Of a stretch of 64,000 bases of DNA, positions 1-9,311 are shown piece after piece (position 1 is the stretch's first letter; every line of letters starts with the position of its first letter). The position numbers and the translations under genes are program-made. This DNA is from Variovorax sp. HW608 (lineage in GTDB: Bacteria > Pseudomonadota > Gammaproteobacteria > Burkholderiales > Burkholderiaceae_C), in NCBI RefSeq assembly GCF_900090195.1, contig NZ_LT607803.1:2666001-2730000 (forward strand). Reading direction: 5' to 3'. The notes under the pieces are model-generated. The model was given only the letters and a program-made list of their open reading frames with translations, searched no databases and was not told the DNA's origin.

Positions 1-204
1 ACCATCGTGGCCAAGGAGTTCGAGCTGCGCGGCGCCTTCCGCTTCCACGAGGAATTCGCGGTTGCGGTGGAACTGCTCAACAAGGGCCTGGTGGATGTGA
101 AGCCGCTGATCTCGGCAACGCTCTCCTACCGCGATTCCGCGCGCGCCTTTGCGCTCGCGGCGGACCGCTCGCAGGCGATGAAGGTGCTGCTGAACTTCGA
201 GTGA
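1..204 (+). CDS. Zinc-dependent alcohol dehydrogenase, C-terminal end (L-idonate 5-dehydrogenase-like), partial
   Basis: The reading frame is open from the first base and stops at 204, so only the last 67 or so residues are present. The tail matches the C-terminal part of medium-chain zinc dehydrogenases of the L-idonate/sorbitol type: KEFELRGAFRF, then a segment on 'GLVDVKPLIS', then the closing DRSQAMKVLL. The catalytic zinc and Rossmann regions lie outside the window. It ends about 65 bases before the transhydrogenase genes, with no clear terminator between. Family assignment is from memory of the conserved tail; the exact substrate cannot be told. Confidence 0.6.
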   Translation, partial: TIVAKEFELRGAFRFHEEFAVAVELLNKGLVDVKPLISATLSYRDSARAFALAADRSQAMKVLLNFE

Positions 205-268
205 TCGCGGCGGCTCGTCCGACGAAGGGCCGGTCCGCGGCCCACTTTTCTTCTTCTTGGAGCGACTC

Positions 269-1411
269 ATGCTGATAGGCGTGCCGGCCGAAACTGCGCC
301 AGGCGAAACCCGTGTTTCCGTCACCCCCGAGACGGCCAAAAAACTCAAGGCGCAGGGCCACACGATCCGGGTCGCGTCCGGTGCCGGCGTGGCCGCTGCC
401 GCGCCGGATGCAGCCTATGAGGCTGCCGGTGCCGAGATCACCGACCAGAGCGGCGCGCTCGGTTGCGAACTGGTGCTCAAGGTACGGTCGCCGCGGGATG
501 GCGAGCTGGCTGCGATGCGACCCGGCTCGACCCTGATCGGCATGCTCAACCCCTTCGATGCCGAAGGCCTGCAGCGCCTGGCCAACGCGGGCCTGACCTC
601 CTTCGCGCTCGAAGCCGCCCCGCGCACCACGCGCGCCCAGAGCATGGACGTGCTCTCCTCGCAGGCCAACATCGCCGGCTACAAGGCCATCATGATGGCC
701 GCCGACAAGTACCAGCGCTTCTTCCCGATGCTGATGACCGCCGCCGGCACCGTGAAGGCCGCGCGCGTCGTGATCCTGGGCGTCGGCGTGGCGGGCCTGC
801 AGGCGATTGCCACCGCCAAGCGCCTGGGGGCCGTGATCGAGGCCTCGGACGTGCGCCCCTCGGTTAAGGAGCAGGTCGAGTCGCTGGGCGCCAAGTTCAT
901 CGACGTGCCGTATGAAACCGCCGAGGAGAAGGAAGCCGCCGAAGGCGTAGGCGGCTACGCGCGGCCGATGCCCCAGAGCTGGCTGGATCGCCAAAAGGTC
1001 GAGGTCGCCAAGCGCGTGGCGCTCGCCGACGTGGTCGTCAGCACCGCGCTGATCCCGGGCCGCGCCGCACCGACCCTCATCACCGAGGACATGGTCAAGG
1101 CCATGAAGCCCGGGTCCGTCATCGTGGACATCGCCGCCGGCAAGGGGCCTGATGCGAACGGTGGAATGACGGGCGGCAACTGCCCGCTCACCGAAGCGGA
1201 CAAGACCGTGATCAAGCACGGCGTCACGCTCGTGGGCGAAACCAACCTGCCCGCGCTCGTCGCGGCCGATGCCTCATCGCTGTACGCACGTAACGTGCTC
1301 GACTTCCTCAAGCTCGTGCTGCCGAAGGACGGCGGCCTGAAGATCGACCTCGAGGACGACATCGTCGCCGCCTGCCGCATGACGCAGGACGGCCAGGTCA
1401 CGAAGAAGTAA
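269..1411 (+). CDS. pntAA: NAD(P) transhydrogenase subunit alpha part 1 (domain I, NAD-binding)
   Basis: This is the 380-residue soluble domain I of the proton-translocating transhydrogenase, which binds NAD(H) and passes hydride to NADP bound by PntB. Visible marks are the N-terminal IGVPAET and RVSVTPE segments and the Rossmann loop VVILGVGVAGLQAIA near residues 170-185, followed by the acidic 'EASDVRP'. The start chosen is ATG 269 with GGAG about six bases upstream; a TTG at 257 is in frame but has no site. The subunit is split (PntAA/PntAB/PntB), the arrangement known from Rhodospirillum and many Proteobacteria. It heads a three-gene operon. Confidence 0.95.
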   Translation: MLIGVPAETAPGETRVSVTPETAKKLKAQGHTIRVASGAGVAAAAPDAAYEAAGAEITDQSGALGCELVLKVRSPRDGELAAMRPGSTLIGMLNPFDAEGLQRLANAGLTSFALEAAPRTTRAQSMDVLSSQANIAGYKAIMMAADKYQRFFPMLMTAAGTVKAARVVILGVGVAGLQAIATAKRLGAVIEASDVRPSVKEQVESLGAKFIDVPYETAEEKEAAEGVGGYARPMPQSWLDRQKVEVAKRVALADVVVSTALIPGRAAPTLITEDMVKAMKPGSVIVDIAAGKGPDANGGMTGGNCPLTEADKTVIKHGVTLVGETNLPALVAADASSLYARNVLDFLKLVLPKDGGLKIDLEDDIVAACRMTQDGQVTKK

Positions 1412-1435
1412 GCAGAACTCCGAGGAGAAGAAGCC

Positions 1436-1786
1436 ATGGACCCCGTATCCCATACCGTCATCAACCTCATCATCTTCGTGCTGGCCATCTACGTGGGCTA
1501 CCACGTGGTGTGGACCGTCACGCCGGCGCTGCACACGCCGCTGATGGCCGTGACCAACGCCATTTCCGCCATCGTCATCGTCGGCGCGATGCTGGCGGCG
1601 GCGCTGACCGAATCGGCGCTGGGCAAGACCATGGGCGTGCTCGCAGTCGCTCTTGCGGCGGTGAACGTCTTCGGCGGCTTCCTGGTGACCCGCCGCATGC
1701 TCGAGATGTTCAAGAAGAAGGACAAGAAGCCGGCCGCCGCCAGCGCTGCCGGCGCCACCAGCACCGCCAAGGCGGAGGGCCACTGA
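1436..1786 (+). CDS. pntAB: NAD(P) transhydrogenase subunit alpha part 2 (membrane domain)
   Basis: A 116-residue membrane protein with three or four hydrophobic helices (residues about 8-25, 35-57, 62-85) and a lysine- and alanine-rich C-terminal tail. It corresponds to the part of domain II carried by the alpha subunit in split transhydrogenases. A strong GAGGAGAAG ribosome site precedes the ATG. It lies 24 bases after pntAA and one base before pntB, so translational coupling is likely. The size and position are typical for the family. Confidence 0.93.
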   Translation: MDPVSHTVINLIIFVLAIYVGYHVVWTVTPALHTPLMAVTNAISAIVIVGAMLAAALTESALGKTMGVLAVALAAVNVFGGFLVTRRMLEMFKKKDKKPAAASAAGATSTAKAEGH

Positions 1787-1787
1787 C

Positions 1788-3275
1788 ATGTCGATGAACG
1801 TCGTCACGCTCTTGTACCTGATCGCCTCGGTCTGCTTCATCCAGTCCCTCAAGGGCCTGTCGCACCCCACCACCTCGATCCGCGGCAACATCTTCGGCAT
1901 GGTCGGCATGGCCATCGCCATCCTGACCACCGCCGCCCTGATCGTGCAGCTCTCGGGCGGCAAGGCCCTCGGCATGGGCTGGGTGCTGCTGGGGCTGGTG
2001 GCCGGCGGCGGCTACGGCGCCTACCGCGCCAAGACGGTCGAGATGACCCAGATGCCCGAACTGGTGGCCTTCTTCCACAGCATGATTGGCCTGGCGGCCG
2101 TGTTCATCGCGGTGGCGGCGGTCGTGGAGCCCTGGGCCTTCGGCGTCACGCCGCTGCCGGTGGCGGCGGCCGGCACGGTCAGCACGCCCGAAGGCGCGAT
2201 GATCGTCGACGGCTTCCTGCGCTATGCGATCCCCACGGGCAACCGGCTGGAGCTGTTCCTCGGTGCGGCGATCGGCGCCATCACCTTCAGCGGCTCGGTC
2301 ATCGCCTTCGGCAAGCTCTCGGGCAAGTACAAGTTCCGCCTGTTCCAGGGCGCGCCGGTGCAGTTCAAGGGCCAGCACCTGCTGAACCTGGTGCTGGGCC
2401 TGGCGACCATTGGCCTGGGCCTGGTCTACATGGCCACCGAGAGCTGGCTCGCCTTCCTCCTGATGGTGATCCTGGCCTTCGTGATGGGGGTGCTCATCAT
2501 CATCCCGATCGGCGGGGCGGACATGCCGGTGGTGGTGTCGATGCTCAACAGCTACTCGGGCTGGGCGGCCGCGGGCATCGGCTTCAGCCTGAACAACGCG
2601 ATGCTGATCGTGGCCGGGAGCCTCGTGGGCTCCTCGGGCGCGATCCTCTCCTACATCATGTGCAAGGCGATGAACCGCTCGTTCTTCAACGTGATCCTGG
2701 GCGGCTTCGGCGGCGAGGCGGCCACGGCCAGCACCGGCGCCAAGGAGCAGCGCCCGGTCAAGAGCGGCAGCGCGGACGACGCGGCCTACATGCTGGGCAA
2801 TGCGGACACCGTGATCATCGTGCCGGGCTACGGCCTGGCGGTGGCGCGGGCGCAGCACGCGGTCAATGAGCTGGCCGAGAAGCTCACCCACAAGGGCGTG
2901 ACCGTGAAGTACGCGATCCATCCGGTGGCCGGCCGCATGCCGGGCCACATGAACGTGCTGCTGGCCGAGGCCGAGGTGCCCTACGACCAGGTCTTCGAGA
3001 TGGAGGACATCAACGGCGAGTTCGCGCAGGCCGACGTGGCGATCATCCTGGGGGCCAACGACGTGGTGAACCCTGCCGCGCTGCAGAAGGGCACGCCGAT
3101 CTACGGCATGCCGATCCTGGAGGCCTACAAGGCCAAGACGGTGATCGTGAACAAGCGAAGCATGGCCGCCGGCTACGCGGGGCTGGACAACGAGCTCTTT
3201 TACATGGACAAGACCATGATGGTCTTCGGCGATGCGAAGAAGGTGGTGGAGGACATGGCGAAATCCATTGAGTGA
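1788..3275 (+). CDS. pntB: NAD(P) transhydrogenase subunit beta
   Basis: This 495-residue subunit completes the proton channel and carries the NADP-binding domain III. The first 280 or so residues hold about nine hydrophobic helices. The soluble C-terminal domain shows the NADP site VIIVPGYGLAVA, the GRMPGHMNVLLAEA loop and LGANDVVNPAA, all standard for PntB. Length is as expected. The complex couples hydride transfer from NADH to NADP+ to proton import, supplying NADPH. A short inverted repeat follows the stop. Confidence 0.96.
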   Translation: MSMNVVTLLYLIASVCFIQSLKGLSHPTTSIRGNIFGMVGMAIAILTTAALIVQLSGGKALGMGWVLLGLVAGGGYGAYRAKTVEMTQMPELVAFFHSMIGLAAVFIAVAAVVEPWAFGVTPLPVAAAGTVSTPEGAMIVDGFLRYAIPTGNRLELFLGAAIGAITFSGSVIAFGKLSGKYKFRLFQGAPVQFKGQHLLNLVLGLATIGLGLVYMATESWLAFLLMVILAFVMGVLIIIPIGGADMPVVVSMLNSYSGWAAAGIGFSLNNAMLIVAGSLVGSSGAILSYIMCKAMNRSFFNVILGGFGGEAATASTGAKEQRPVKSGSADDAAYMLGNADTVIIVPGYGLAVARAQHAVNELAEKLTHKGVTVKYAIHPVAGRMPGHMNVLLAEAEVPYDQVFEMEDINGEFAQADVAIILGANDVVNPAALQKGTPIYGMPILEAYKAKTVIVNKRSMAAGYAGLDNELFYMDKTMMVFGDAKKVVEDMAKSIE

Positions 3276-3310
3276 CCCCCAGCCCTGGCCGTGGGCGCGC
3301 GGGCGGCTCC

Positions 3311-3334
3311 GGAAGAGGCATGATGGGCTCTTCC
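3311..3334 (+). terminator. Inverted repeat after pntB, possible weak terminator
   Basis: Seven-base arms GGAAGAG and CTCTTCC with a ten-base loop lie 35 bases after the pntB stop and are followed by TTGCTC rather than a clean T-run. It may end or attenuate the pnt transcript, or be chance. Confidence 0.3.
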
Positions 3335-3352
3335 TTGCTCGGATGATTTCCC

Positions 3353-4465
3353 ATGCCCTTCATGGCTCTCGTGCTCGGCGGCGTCCTGGTACTCGCAACG
3401 CTGATCGATGCCTTCGAGGTGGTTCTGCTGCCTCGCCCGGTGCGCCGGCGGGTGCGGCTGAACCGCTATTTCTTCAAATGCACCTGGGACGCCTGGGCAT
3501 GGTGCGCAGATCTCTGGCCCAGCGGCCGGCGGCGCGAGGACTTCATCGGGGTCTACGGGCCGTTGTCGATGGTCATGCTCTTCGCCCTGTGGGGCGCAAG
3601 CCTGGTCGTCGGCTTCGGGCTGGTGCACTGGGGACTGCAAGGCCTGGTGCCCAACGCCGGCGACAGTCCGCTCATCACCCTCATCATCATCAGCGGCGAC
3701 GCCTTCTTCACGCTCGGCTATGGCGACAACGTGCCGCCCCACTGGCTGGCGCGGCTGCTGGTGATCATCGAAGCAGGGATCGGCTTCGGCTTCATCGCGT
3801 TGACCATCGGCTACCTGCCGGTGCTCTATCAGCATTTCACGCGCCGTGACCTCCAGCTCATCGAGTTCGCCGCGCGCGCCGGCTCGCCGCCGACGGCTTC
3901 CACGCTGCTCGGCTGGCATGTGCATGGCAGCCCCGAGGCGCTGGAACGCTGGCTGAGGGACTGGGAAATCTGGGCGAGCGAACTCATCGAGAGCCACGCC
4001 GTGTATCCGATGCTGGCGTTCTACCGGTCGCAGCACGAGGGCCATTCATGGCTGGGCTCGCTGGCGGTGCTGCTGGATGTGTGCACGCTGCTCATCGCCG
4101 GCGCCGACGATGCGCGGCGGCATCAGGCCACCGCCACCTTCTCGGCCCTGAGGCGCATCCTCGACGAGGCCTGCGAGGCGCTGCGGGTGGCGCCAGTGAC
4201 GGAGGTGTCCGCGCGCCGGATGGATGCCGACGCGCTCTCCCTCATCACGCCCACGATCCGCCGGATCCTGCCGAACTGGCGCGACGACGAGGCAGCCCTG
4301 CAGGCCATCCATGTGCTTCGACGCACCTACGAGCCCAAGCTCGAGGGACTGGCCGCCTACCTGCTGCTCCTTCTGCCGGACTGGATCGACCCCGCGGCCG
4401 CCGCCGCCGAGCGCTTCGGACGCGACACGGTCGTGCGTCAGCTCACGGAGGGCCGCCGGGACTGA
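3353..4465 (+). CDS. Two-pore-helix potassium channel family protein
   Basis: A 370-residue protein with a hydrophobic N-terminus (residues 1-20), a second helix near 70-95, a pore loop ending in the K+ selectivity filter TLGYGD (residues 120-125), and a third helix about 131-160. The remaining 200 residues are cytoplasmic and predicted helical, without a recognisable RCK domain. This fits the Ion_trans_2 family of bacterial K+ channels. The partner or ligand of the cytoplasmic domain is unknown. The gene stands alone, and its last 28 bases overlap the end of the convergent flavoprotein gene. Confidence 0.85.
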   Translation: MPFMALVLGGVLVLATLIDAFEVVLLPRPVRRRVRLNRYFFKCTWDAWAWCADLWPSGRRREDFIGVYGPLSMVMLFALWGASLVVGFGLVHWGLQGLVPNAGDSPLITLIIISGDAFFTLGYGDNVPPHWLARLLVIIEAGIGFGFIALTIGYLPVLYQHFTRRDLQLIEFAARAGSPPTASTLLGWHVHGSPEALERWLRDWEIWASELIESHAVYPMLAFYRSQHEGHSWLGSLAVLLDVCTLLIAGADDARRHQATATFSALRRILDEACEALRVAPVTEVSARRMDADALSLITPTIRRILPNWRDDEAALQAIHVLRRTYEPKLEGLAAYLLLLLPDWIDPAAAAAERFGRDTVVRQLTEGRRD

Positions 4466-6165
4466 GTCCGGCCAGCCGAGGCCTGATCCGCGATGTGGTT
4501 GCCCGTGAGGTAGCCGAAGGTCATGTTCGGCCCGTGCGTGATGCCCGCGCCGGGGTAGTTGCCACCCATGACGCTGGCGCGGTCGTTGCCCACCGCGTAC
4601 AGGCCGGCGATCGGCATTCCATCGCGGCGCAGGACCTCGCCCACGACGCTGGTGCGCAGGCCGTCGAAGGTCCCGAGGTCGCCCATGAGCACCTTGACTG
4701 CATAGAACGGGCCTTGCGTGATGGGGGCCACGCAGGGATTGGGTTGGTGGTCCGGGTCCGCCAGGTAGCGGTTGAAGCTGCTGCTGCCTCGCCCGAAGGC
4801 CGGATCCTCTCCGCGCACCGCGTGGTCGTTGTACTCGCGCACGGTGTGCTCCAGCCCCGCCGGGTCGATGCCGGCATTGCAGGCCAGCTCGGCCAGCGAG
4901 TTGCCCTTCAGCAGGTAGCCGTTGCGAACGAAACGTCCGATGGGCATGGGCGCGGGTTTCACGTAGCCCAGGCCGTACTTGGCCAGCGCGCTCTTGTCGC
5001 AGACCAGCCACATGGCGGTCTCGCGCATGCCTTCGCAGGCCCGGTGCAGGGCCGCACCGACGTCGTGGTAGGAGTTCGACTCGTTGGTGAAGCGCCGGCC
5101 GTCGGCCAGCACGCCGATGACGCCCGGCTTGTAGCGGTCCAGCAGGTGCGGGAAGACGCCGATCTCGCCGCCACCGAAGTCGACCTTGGTCACGGGCATC
5201 CAGGCCGCCGGTTCCTGGAAGCGGATGTCCACCACCCCGCCGACCTGTTCGGCCATGTTGCAGCCGTCGCCGGTGTTGCTCCGGGGTGTCGGCGAGAGGT
5301 GCTCGTGCCCGCGCCGACGGTGGGGGTAGGCCTGCGCGATGCGCTTGTCGTCGTGCGGGAAGCCGCCGGTGGCCAACACCACCCCGCGGCGCGCGCGGAA
5401 CGTCTGCTGTCCCTCGGCACCCGCCACCTGGACGCCCACGACACGATCGCCTTCCTCCATCAGCTTCCCGACCGGCGACGAAGTGAGGATCGGAATGCCC
5501 AGGTCCAGGGCCGACTTGGCCAGTCGCGCAGCGAGCGCGTTGCCGCTCGTCACCTGGACTGCGCGGCGATATCGGGCCAGCTCCACGACATGGCTTGCCA
5601 GCCGCTTCGCGACATACAGGAACGAAGTCAGCGACTTGGTGGCCCGGAAGAAGTGCTTCAGGTCGGCATTCGACGAGTTGAACATCATGCCGATGAAGGT
5701 GATCGTCTTCAGTGGCGGCTTGAGCCGGGACATGTCCTTGCCGAGGCCGCGGATGTCGAACGGTGCCGCAAGAATGGAGCGGCCGACGTCGGCGCCGCCC
5801 GGCGCGTCGGGGTGGTAGTCGGGGTAGAGCGTCGGGACGAACTTCATCTCCGTCTCGCGCTCGAAGAACGCCACCATTTCCGGGCCTTTCGCGATGAAGG
5901 CCTCGACCGCCGCCTCGTCGTAGAAGCGACCGGTTTCGGATCGCATGAAGGTCCGCACCGCGTCGACGGAATCGGATGGATTCTGCTTTCTTCCGTGGTG
6001 GCTGAGGGGAATCCAGAGCACGCCGCCCGACAGCGCAGTCGTCCCGCCGAACACGGGTTCCTTCTCCAGAACCAGCACGTCCAGGCCCCTCTTCTTCGCC
6101 GTGATGGCGCACGAGAGGCCGGCCGCGCCGGAGCCCACCACAACGAGGTCGTACTCTGCTTTCAT
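4438..6165 (-). CDS. FAD-dependent oxidoreductase, 3-ketosteroid-dehydrogenase/fumarate-reductase flavoprotein family
   Basis: A 575-residue flavoprotein. The N-terminus has the dinucleotide fold GSGAAG (residues 11-16) and an ERK-type acidic 'LEKEPVFGGTT'. Near the C-terminus is the YPGAGITHGPNMTFGY motif typical of KstD-like delta-1-dehydrogenases. The family oxidises saturated or keto ring carbons next to a carbonyl. It is the last gene of a minus-strand operon with acyl-CoA catabolism genes and a Bug receptor, so a ring-containing acid substrate is plausible. No signal peptide is seen. Its 3' end overlaps the K+ channel gene. The exact substrate is an inference. Confidence 0.8.
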   Translation of the reverse strand: MKAEYDLVVVGSGAAGLSCAITAKKRGLDVLVLEKEPVFGGTTALSGGVLWIPLSHHGRKQNPSDSVDAVRTFMRSETGRFYDEAAVEAFIAKGPEMVAFFERETEMKFVPTLYPDYHPDAPGGADVGRSILAAPFDIRGLGKDMSRLKPPLKTITFIGMMFNSSNADLKHFFRATKSLTSFLYVAKRLASHVVELARYRRAVQVTSGNALAARLAKSALDLGIPILTSSPVGKLMEEGDRVVGVQVAGAEGQQTFRARRGVVLATGGFPHDDKRIAQAYPHRRRGHEHLSPTPRSNTGDGCNMAEQVGGVVDIRFQEPAAWMPVTKVDFGGGEIGVFPHLLDRYKPGVIGVLADGRRFTNESNSYHDVGAALHRACEGMRETAMWLVCDKSALAKYGLGYVKPAPMPIGRFVRNGYLLKGNSLAELACNAGIDPAGLEHTVREYNDHAVRGEDPAFGRGSSSFNRYLADPDHQPNPCVAPITQGPFYAVKVLMGDLGTFDGLRTSVVGEVLRRDGMPIAGLYAVGNDRASVMGGNYPGAGITHGPNMTFGYLTGNHIADQASAGRTQSRRPSVS

Positions 6166-6178
6166 CGTGTGGCGGCCT

Positions 6179-7156
6179 TCAGTCTGCCTTGATGTTGAAC
6201 TTCGCGATCAGGTCACGCCACTGCACGGTCTCCGCCTTCATCATGGCCCCGAACTGCTCCGGCGTGGATGTCTTCGGCAGCGCGCCCGTCGGCATCAAGC
6301 GGGCGCGGATCTCCTCGCCGTCCATCACCTTGCGCACGCTCGCGTTGAGCTTGGCGACGACGTCGTCCGGCGTCCCCGCCGGCGCCATGAGCCCGAACCA
6401 GACTTCGGCCGTGAATCCGGGAACCGTCTTGTTCAGCGTCGGGGCGCCGGGCACGAGGGGCGACGGCTCGGGCGTGGAGACGCCCAGGAGCTTGATGTTG
6501 CCCTGCTCGACCTGGCCGAGCATGCTCGACGACGGCGTCGTCAGCAGCATCTGGACCTCCCCCATCCGGACCGCCATCGTGGTGTTCGCCTCGCCCTTGT
6601 AAGGCACGTGCTCGACCTTGATGCCCGCCATTTGCGCGAATCGCGCGCTCGCGAGGTGACCGAACGATGCCGTTCCCGCAGAGGCGTACTGGATGCCGTT
6701 CGGCTGGCTGCGCGCGTACTTCAGGAAGTCGAGCACCGTGTCACCGGGGACCGACTTGCCGGCCACCAGCACCATCGGCACGGCGGTCGTCTGCGTGACG
6801 GGCTTGAGGTCCTTCAGCGGGTCATAGCCCAGCTTGGGGTTGAGCAAGGGAGCGATCAGCACGCCATTGTTCGGATACAGCAAGGTGTAGCCGTCGGGCT
6901 TGGCACGCGCCACGAATTGCGCCGCAATGGCACCCGACGCGCCCGGCTTGTTGTCGACGATGATGGGCTGCCCCAGCAGCTTGGTGAGCGAGTCCTGCAT
7001 GATGCGGATCTGCGCATCGCTCGTTCCGCCTGCCGGATAGGGCACCACGATCGTGATGGGCTTGGAAGGGAATGCTTCCTGCGCGCAGGCGACGCCTGCA
7101 GCGCCTGCAAATGCGGCCACCGCGGCCGATACCCAGATTTTCTTGCTCCAGTTCAT
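6179..7156 (-). CDS. Tripartite tricarboxylate transporter substrate-binding protein (Bug family)
   Basis: A 325-residue periplasmic binding protein. A signal peptide ends near AGVACA/QEA (about residue 26), followed by the Bug hallmark KPITIVVPYPAGGTSDA. Bug proteins capture carboxylates and aromatic or nicotinate-like acids; most, as here, stand without their TctAB membrane partners. Its place inside an acyl-CoA catabolic operon suggests that it senses or delivers the substrate of that pathway. It sits 13 bases from the flavoprotein and 42 bases from the acyl-CoA dehydrogenase. Confidence 0.9.
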   Translation of the reverse strand: MNWSKKIWVSAAVAAFAGAAGVACAQEAFPSKPITIVVPYPAGGTSDAQIRIMQDSLTKLLGQPIIVDNKPGASGAIAAQFVARAKPDGYTLLYPNNGVLIAPLLNPKLGYDPLKDLKPVTQTTAVPMVLVAGKSVPGDTVLDFLKYARSQPNGIQYASAGTASFGHLASARFAQMAGIKVEHVPYKGEANTTMAVRMGEVQMLLTTPSSSMLGQVEQGNIKLLGVSTPEPSPLVPGAPTLNKTVPGFTAEVWFGLMAPAGTPDDVVAKLNASVRKVMDGEEIRARLMPTGALPKTSTPEQFGAMMKAETVQWRDLIAKFNIKAD

Positions 7157-7198
7157 GTCTCTACTCCACTTTTTCCACTTGCTGAAAGGAAGGCGCGT

Positions 7199-8356
7199 TC
7201 AAAGATCCATCTGCTTGGCAAGGATGTTGCGCTGGATCTCGTTGGTTCCCCCGCCGATCGGACCGACCCGGGAATCGCGGAAGAACATCTGCATGTCGTA
7301 TTCATTGGAATAGCCTGCGCCGCCCATGATCTGCATGCCGATGTCCGCACACTTGAAGTTGTTCTCGGTGGCGACGATCTTCGCAATGGACGCCTCCTGC
7401 ACCACCGGCTGTCCGGCATCCAGCAGATCGGCCACGCGATACACCATCTGGCGCGAGGTCTCCGCCATGATCAACATGTCGGCCAGCTTGTGCTGGATGG
7501 CCTGGAACTGCGAGATGGGCTTGCCGAACTGGATGCGGTCGCGTGCATAGTCGCGCGCGTACTCCGTGATCTTGAAGCAGTGGCCGGCCGAGATCGCCGC
7601 CAGCCCGAGCCGCTCCAGTCCGAGGCAGCTCATGATGTTCTTCCAGGCCTGGCCCTCGCCACCGAACAGGTTCGCCGCGGGGACGCGGACGTTGTCGAAG
7701 AAGACCTCGTTCGCGTGCGTGGTGCGCCGGCCCAGCATGGACAGGGGCCGGATGGTGACCCCGGGGGCCTTGGCCGGCACCAGAATCGTGCTGATGCCCG
7801 AATGGCGCGCCTGCTTGTCCGTCTTGACGATCGCGACGATGTAGTCGGCCACATGGGCGCACGTGATCCAGACCTTGCTGCCATTGATGACGTAGTCGCC
7901 GCCTTCGCGGACCGCGGAGGTCTTGATGCCTGCCACGTCGGAACCGGTGCCCGGCTCCGACATGCCGAGCGCCAGCTTGGCCCGCCCCGCGACGATCTGC
8001 GGGACGATTTCCTTCTTGAGCTCGGGGGAGCCGAACTTGGCCACGTGCATGCCGGCGTAGATCGCCGACGTGGTGACGGCCTGTGCGATCCCCGTGTAGT
8101 AGTAGCCGAGCGTTTCCAGGAAGACGGCGATGTCCTTGTAGCTTCCGCCCATGCCGCCGAGTTCCTCCGGGTAGAAGATCCCCAGATAGCCGGCTTCGGC
8201 CAGCGCGTCATAGGCCTCGTGCGGGAAGGCGCGTGCTTCATCCATCTGCCTGACCTTCTCCCAGGGAAGATGGCGCGACAGCAGCTCGAGGACGGCTTCG
8301 CGCATCATGCGCTGGTCTTCGGTCAATCCGGCGATGTTGATGAGAGATTGAGACAT
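7199..8356 (-). CDS. Acyl-CoA dehydrogenase
   Basis: A 385-residue acyl-CoA dehydrogenase with the usual three parts: the helical N-terminus, a middle beta domain with MSEPGTGSD and KVWITCAHVADY, and a C-terminal helical domain ending in GGGTNEIQRNILAK. The position used by MCAD-type enzymes for the catalytic base is glycine here (GGGTNE). A glutamate at residue 248 (GLERLGLA) matches the alternative base of isovaleryl-CoA-type enzymes. Start ATG 8356 is chosen because conservation begins there, although the frame is open further upstream. It would feed electrons to EtfBA, whose genes lie 6 kb away. Confidence 0.93.
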   Translation of the reverse strand: MSQSLINIAGLTEDQRMMREAVLELLSRHLPWEKVRQMDEARAFPHEAYDALAEAGYLGIFYPEELGGMGGSYKDIAVFLETLGYYYTGIAQAVTTSAIYAGMHVAKFGSPELKKEIVPQIVAGRAKLALGMSEPGTGSDVAGIKTSAVREGGDYVINGSKVWITCAHVADYIVAIVKTDKQARHSGISTILVPAKAPGVTIRPLSMLGRRTTHANEVFFDNVRVPAANLFGGEGQAWKNIMSCLGLERLGLAAISAGHCFKITEYARDYARDRIQFGKPISQFQAIQHKLADMLIMAETSRQMVYRVADLLDAGQPVVQEASIAKIVATENNFKCADIGMQIMGGAGYSNEYDMQMFFRDSRVGPIGGGTNEIQRNILAKQMDL

Positions 8357-8385
8357 CAGTGGCTCCGTTGTGGATGGTGGTCGGT

Positions 8386-8859
8386 TCAGTTCTTGGCAAG
8401 CACGGCGTCGCGCCCGCTGCGGGTCAGGACCATCGTGGTCATGAGGCCGGTCTGGACGACCTCGTCGCGCTGGTTGAGGAGTTCCATGCGGCGCACCAGG
8501 ACGCCGCGGTCGGGCTTCGAGGTCGGACGAGCCGATACGACGGTCGCGCGCAAGCGGATCGTGTCGTCGAACAGGATCGGCTGCAGGAACTTCCATTCAT
8601 CGATGCCGAGCGCCGCGATCGCGGATCCTTCGAGGTAACCGAGGCTGGCGCTCAGGCCCGTGGCGATCGAGAGACCGAGTGCGCCATGCGCGATGCGCTG
8701 GCCGATGGGGGATTTCGCGCTGTGCACGGCGTCCGTGTGCATCGGATTGACATCGCCGGAGATCCAGGAGAACTGGACCACGTCGGTTTCCGTGATGGTT
8801 CGGGCCCGGCTTTCGTCGACCTGCCCGACCTCGAATTCTTCAATGCATTTGCCTCGCAT
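8386..8859 (-). CDS. MaoC family dehydratase
   Basis: A 157-residue hot-dog-fold hydratase. The (R)-hydratase signature GDVNPMH places the catalytic Asp at 36 and His at 41. AAGGAG lies six bases before the ATG, which fixes the start, although the frame is open upstream. Such proteins add water to enoyl-CoA. It sits between the acyl-CoA dehydrogenase and the thiolase-like/DUF35 pair, matching a dehydrogenate-hydrate-cleave order. Confidence 0.9.
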   Translation of the reverse strand: MRGKCIEEFEVGQVDESRARTITETDVVQFSWISGDVNPMHTDAVHSAKSPIGQRIAHGALGLSIATGLSASLGYLEGSAIAALGIDEWKFLQPILFDDTIRLRATVVSARPTSKPDRGVLVRRMELLNQRDEVVQTGLMTTMVLTRSGRDAVLAKN

Positions 8860-8879
8860 GTTGTGCTCCTTCAAAGGGG

Positions 8880-9311
8880 TTATGAGTGGATGGCGCGCGC
8901 CGCGAACAGCGGACCATCCTCGAACTGGAGGACGGTCATCTCGACCGGGATGCCCGGCTTCCAGGCGACATCGGGCGAGTCGACGAGCCGGCACGCCAGG
9001 CGGATGCCGCTGTCCAGATCGACGATGCCCACGGCGTAAGGCGCTTCCGGCGCGAACACCGAAGGCGCGGCGTGGATTCGTGTCCAGGAGTAGAGAGTCC
9101 CCCTGGGCGCCAGGGCGCTCCAGCGCAGGTCATCGGACCAGCAGTGGGGACAGACCGGACGGGGTGGAAAGGTCTGGCGTCCGCATGCATTGCAGCAAGT
9201 GGTCTGCCAGCGGCCTTCGCGCAAGCCGTCCCAGAACACTTTCGTGAACTCGGATCGGCGCGGCGGATAGGCGCGCGCGCCCTGGGCGGGAACGAACGGG
9301 AGAAGGCTCAT
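8880..9311 (-). CDS. DUF35 OB-fold/zinc-ribbon protein, partner of the thiolase-like protein
   Basis: A 143-residue protein with an N-terminal zinc ribbon (Cys40, Cys43, Cys54, Cys57) followed by an OB-fold, the DUF35 layout. Proteins of this family bind thiolase-like or Ltp2-like enzymes and help bind acyl-CoA; ChsH2 with Ltp2 is the known steroid case. The start overlaps the stop of the thiolase-like gene by four bases (ATGA), so the two are translationally coupled, which supports a complex. Confidence 0.88.
   Translation of the reverse strand: MSLLPFVPAQGARAYPPRRSEFTKVFWDGLREGRWQTTCCNACGRQTFPPRPVCPHCWSDDLRWSALAPRGTLYSWTRIHAAPSVFAPEAPYAVGIVDLDSGIRLACRLVDSPDVAWKPGIPVEMTVLQFEDGPLFAARAIHS

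Noticed and set aside
1710..2948. A 412-residue open frame antisense to pntB
   Set aside because: It is His/Arg/Gly-rich with no family pattern and lies wholly inside the well-supported pntB; it is a GC-driven shadow.
5945..8638. An 897-residue plus-strand frame across the Bug and acyl-CoA dehydrogenase genes
   Set aside because: No motifs; the minus-strand genes beneath it carry signal peptide and enzyme signatures.
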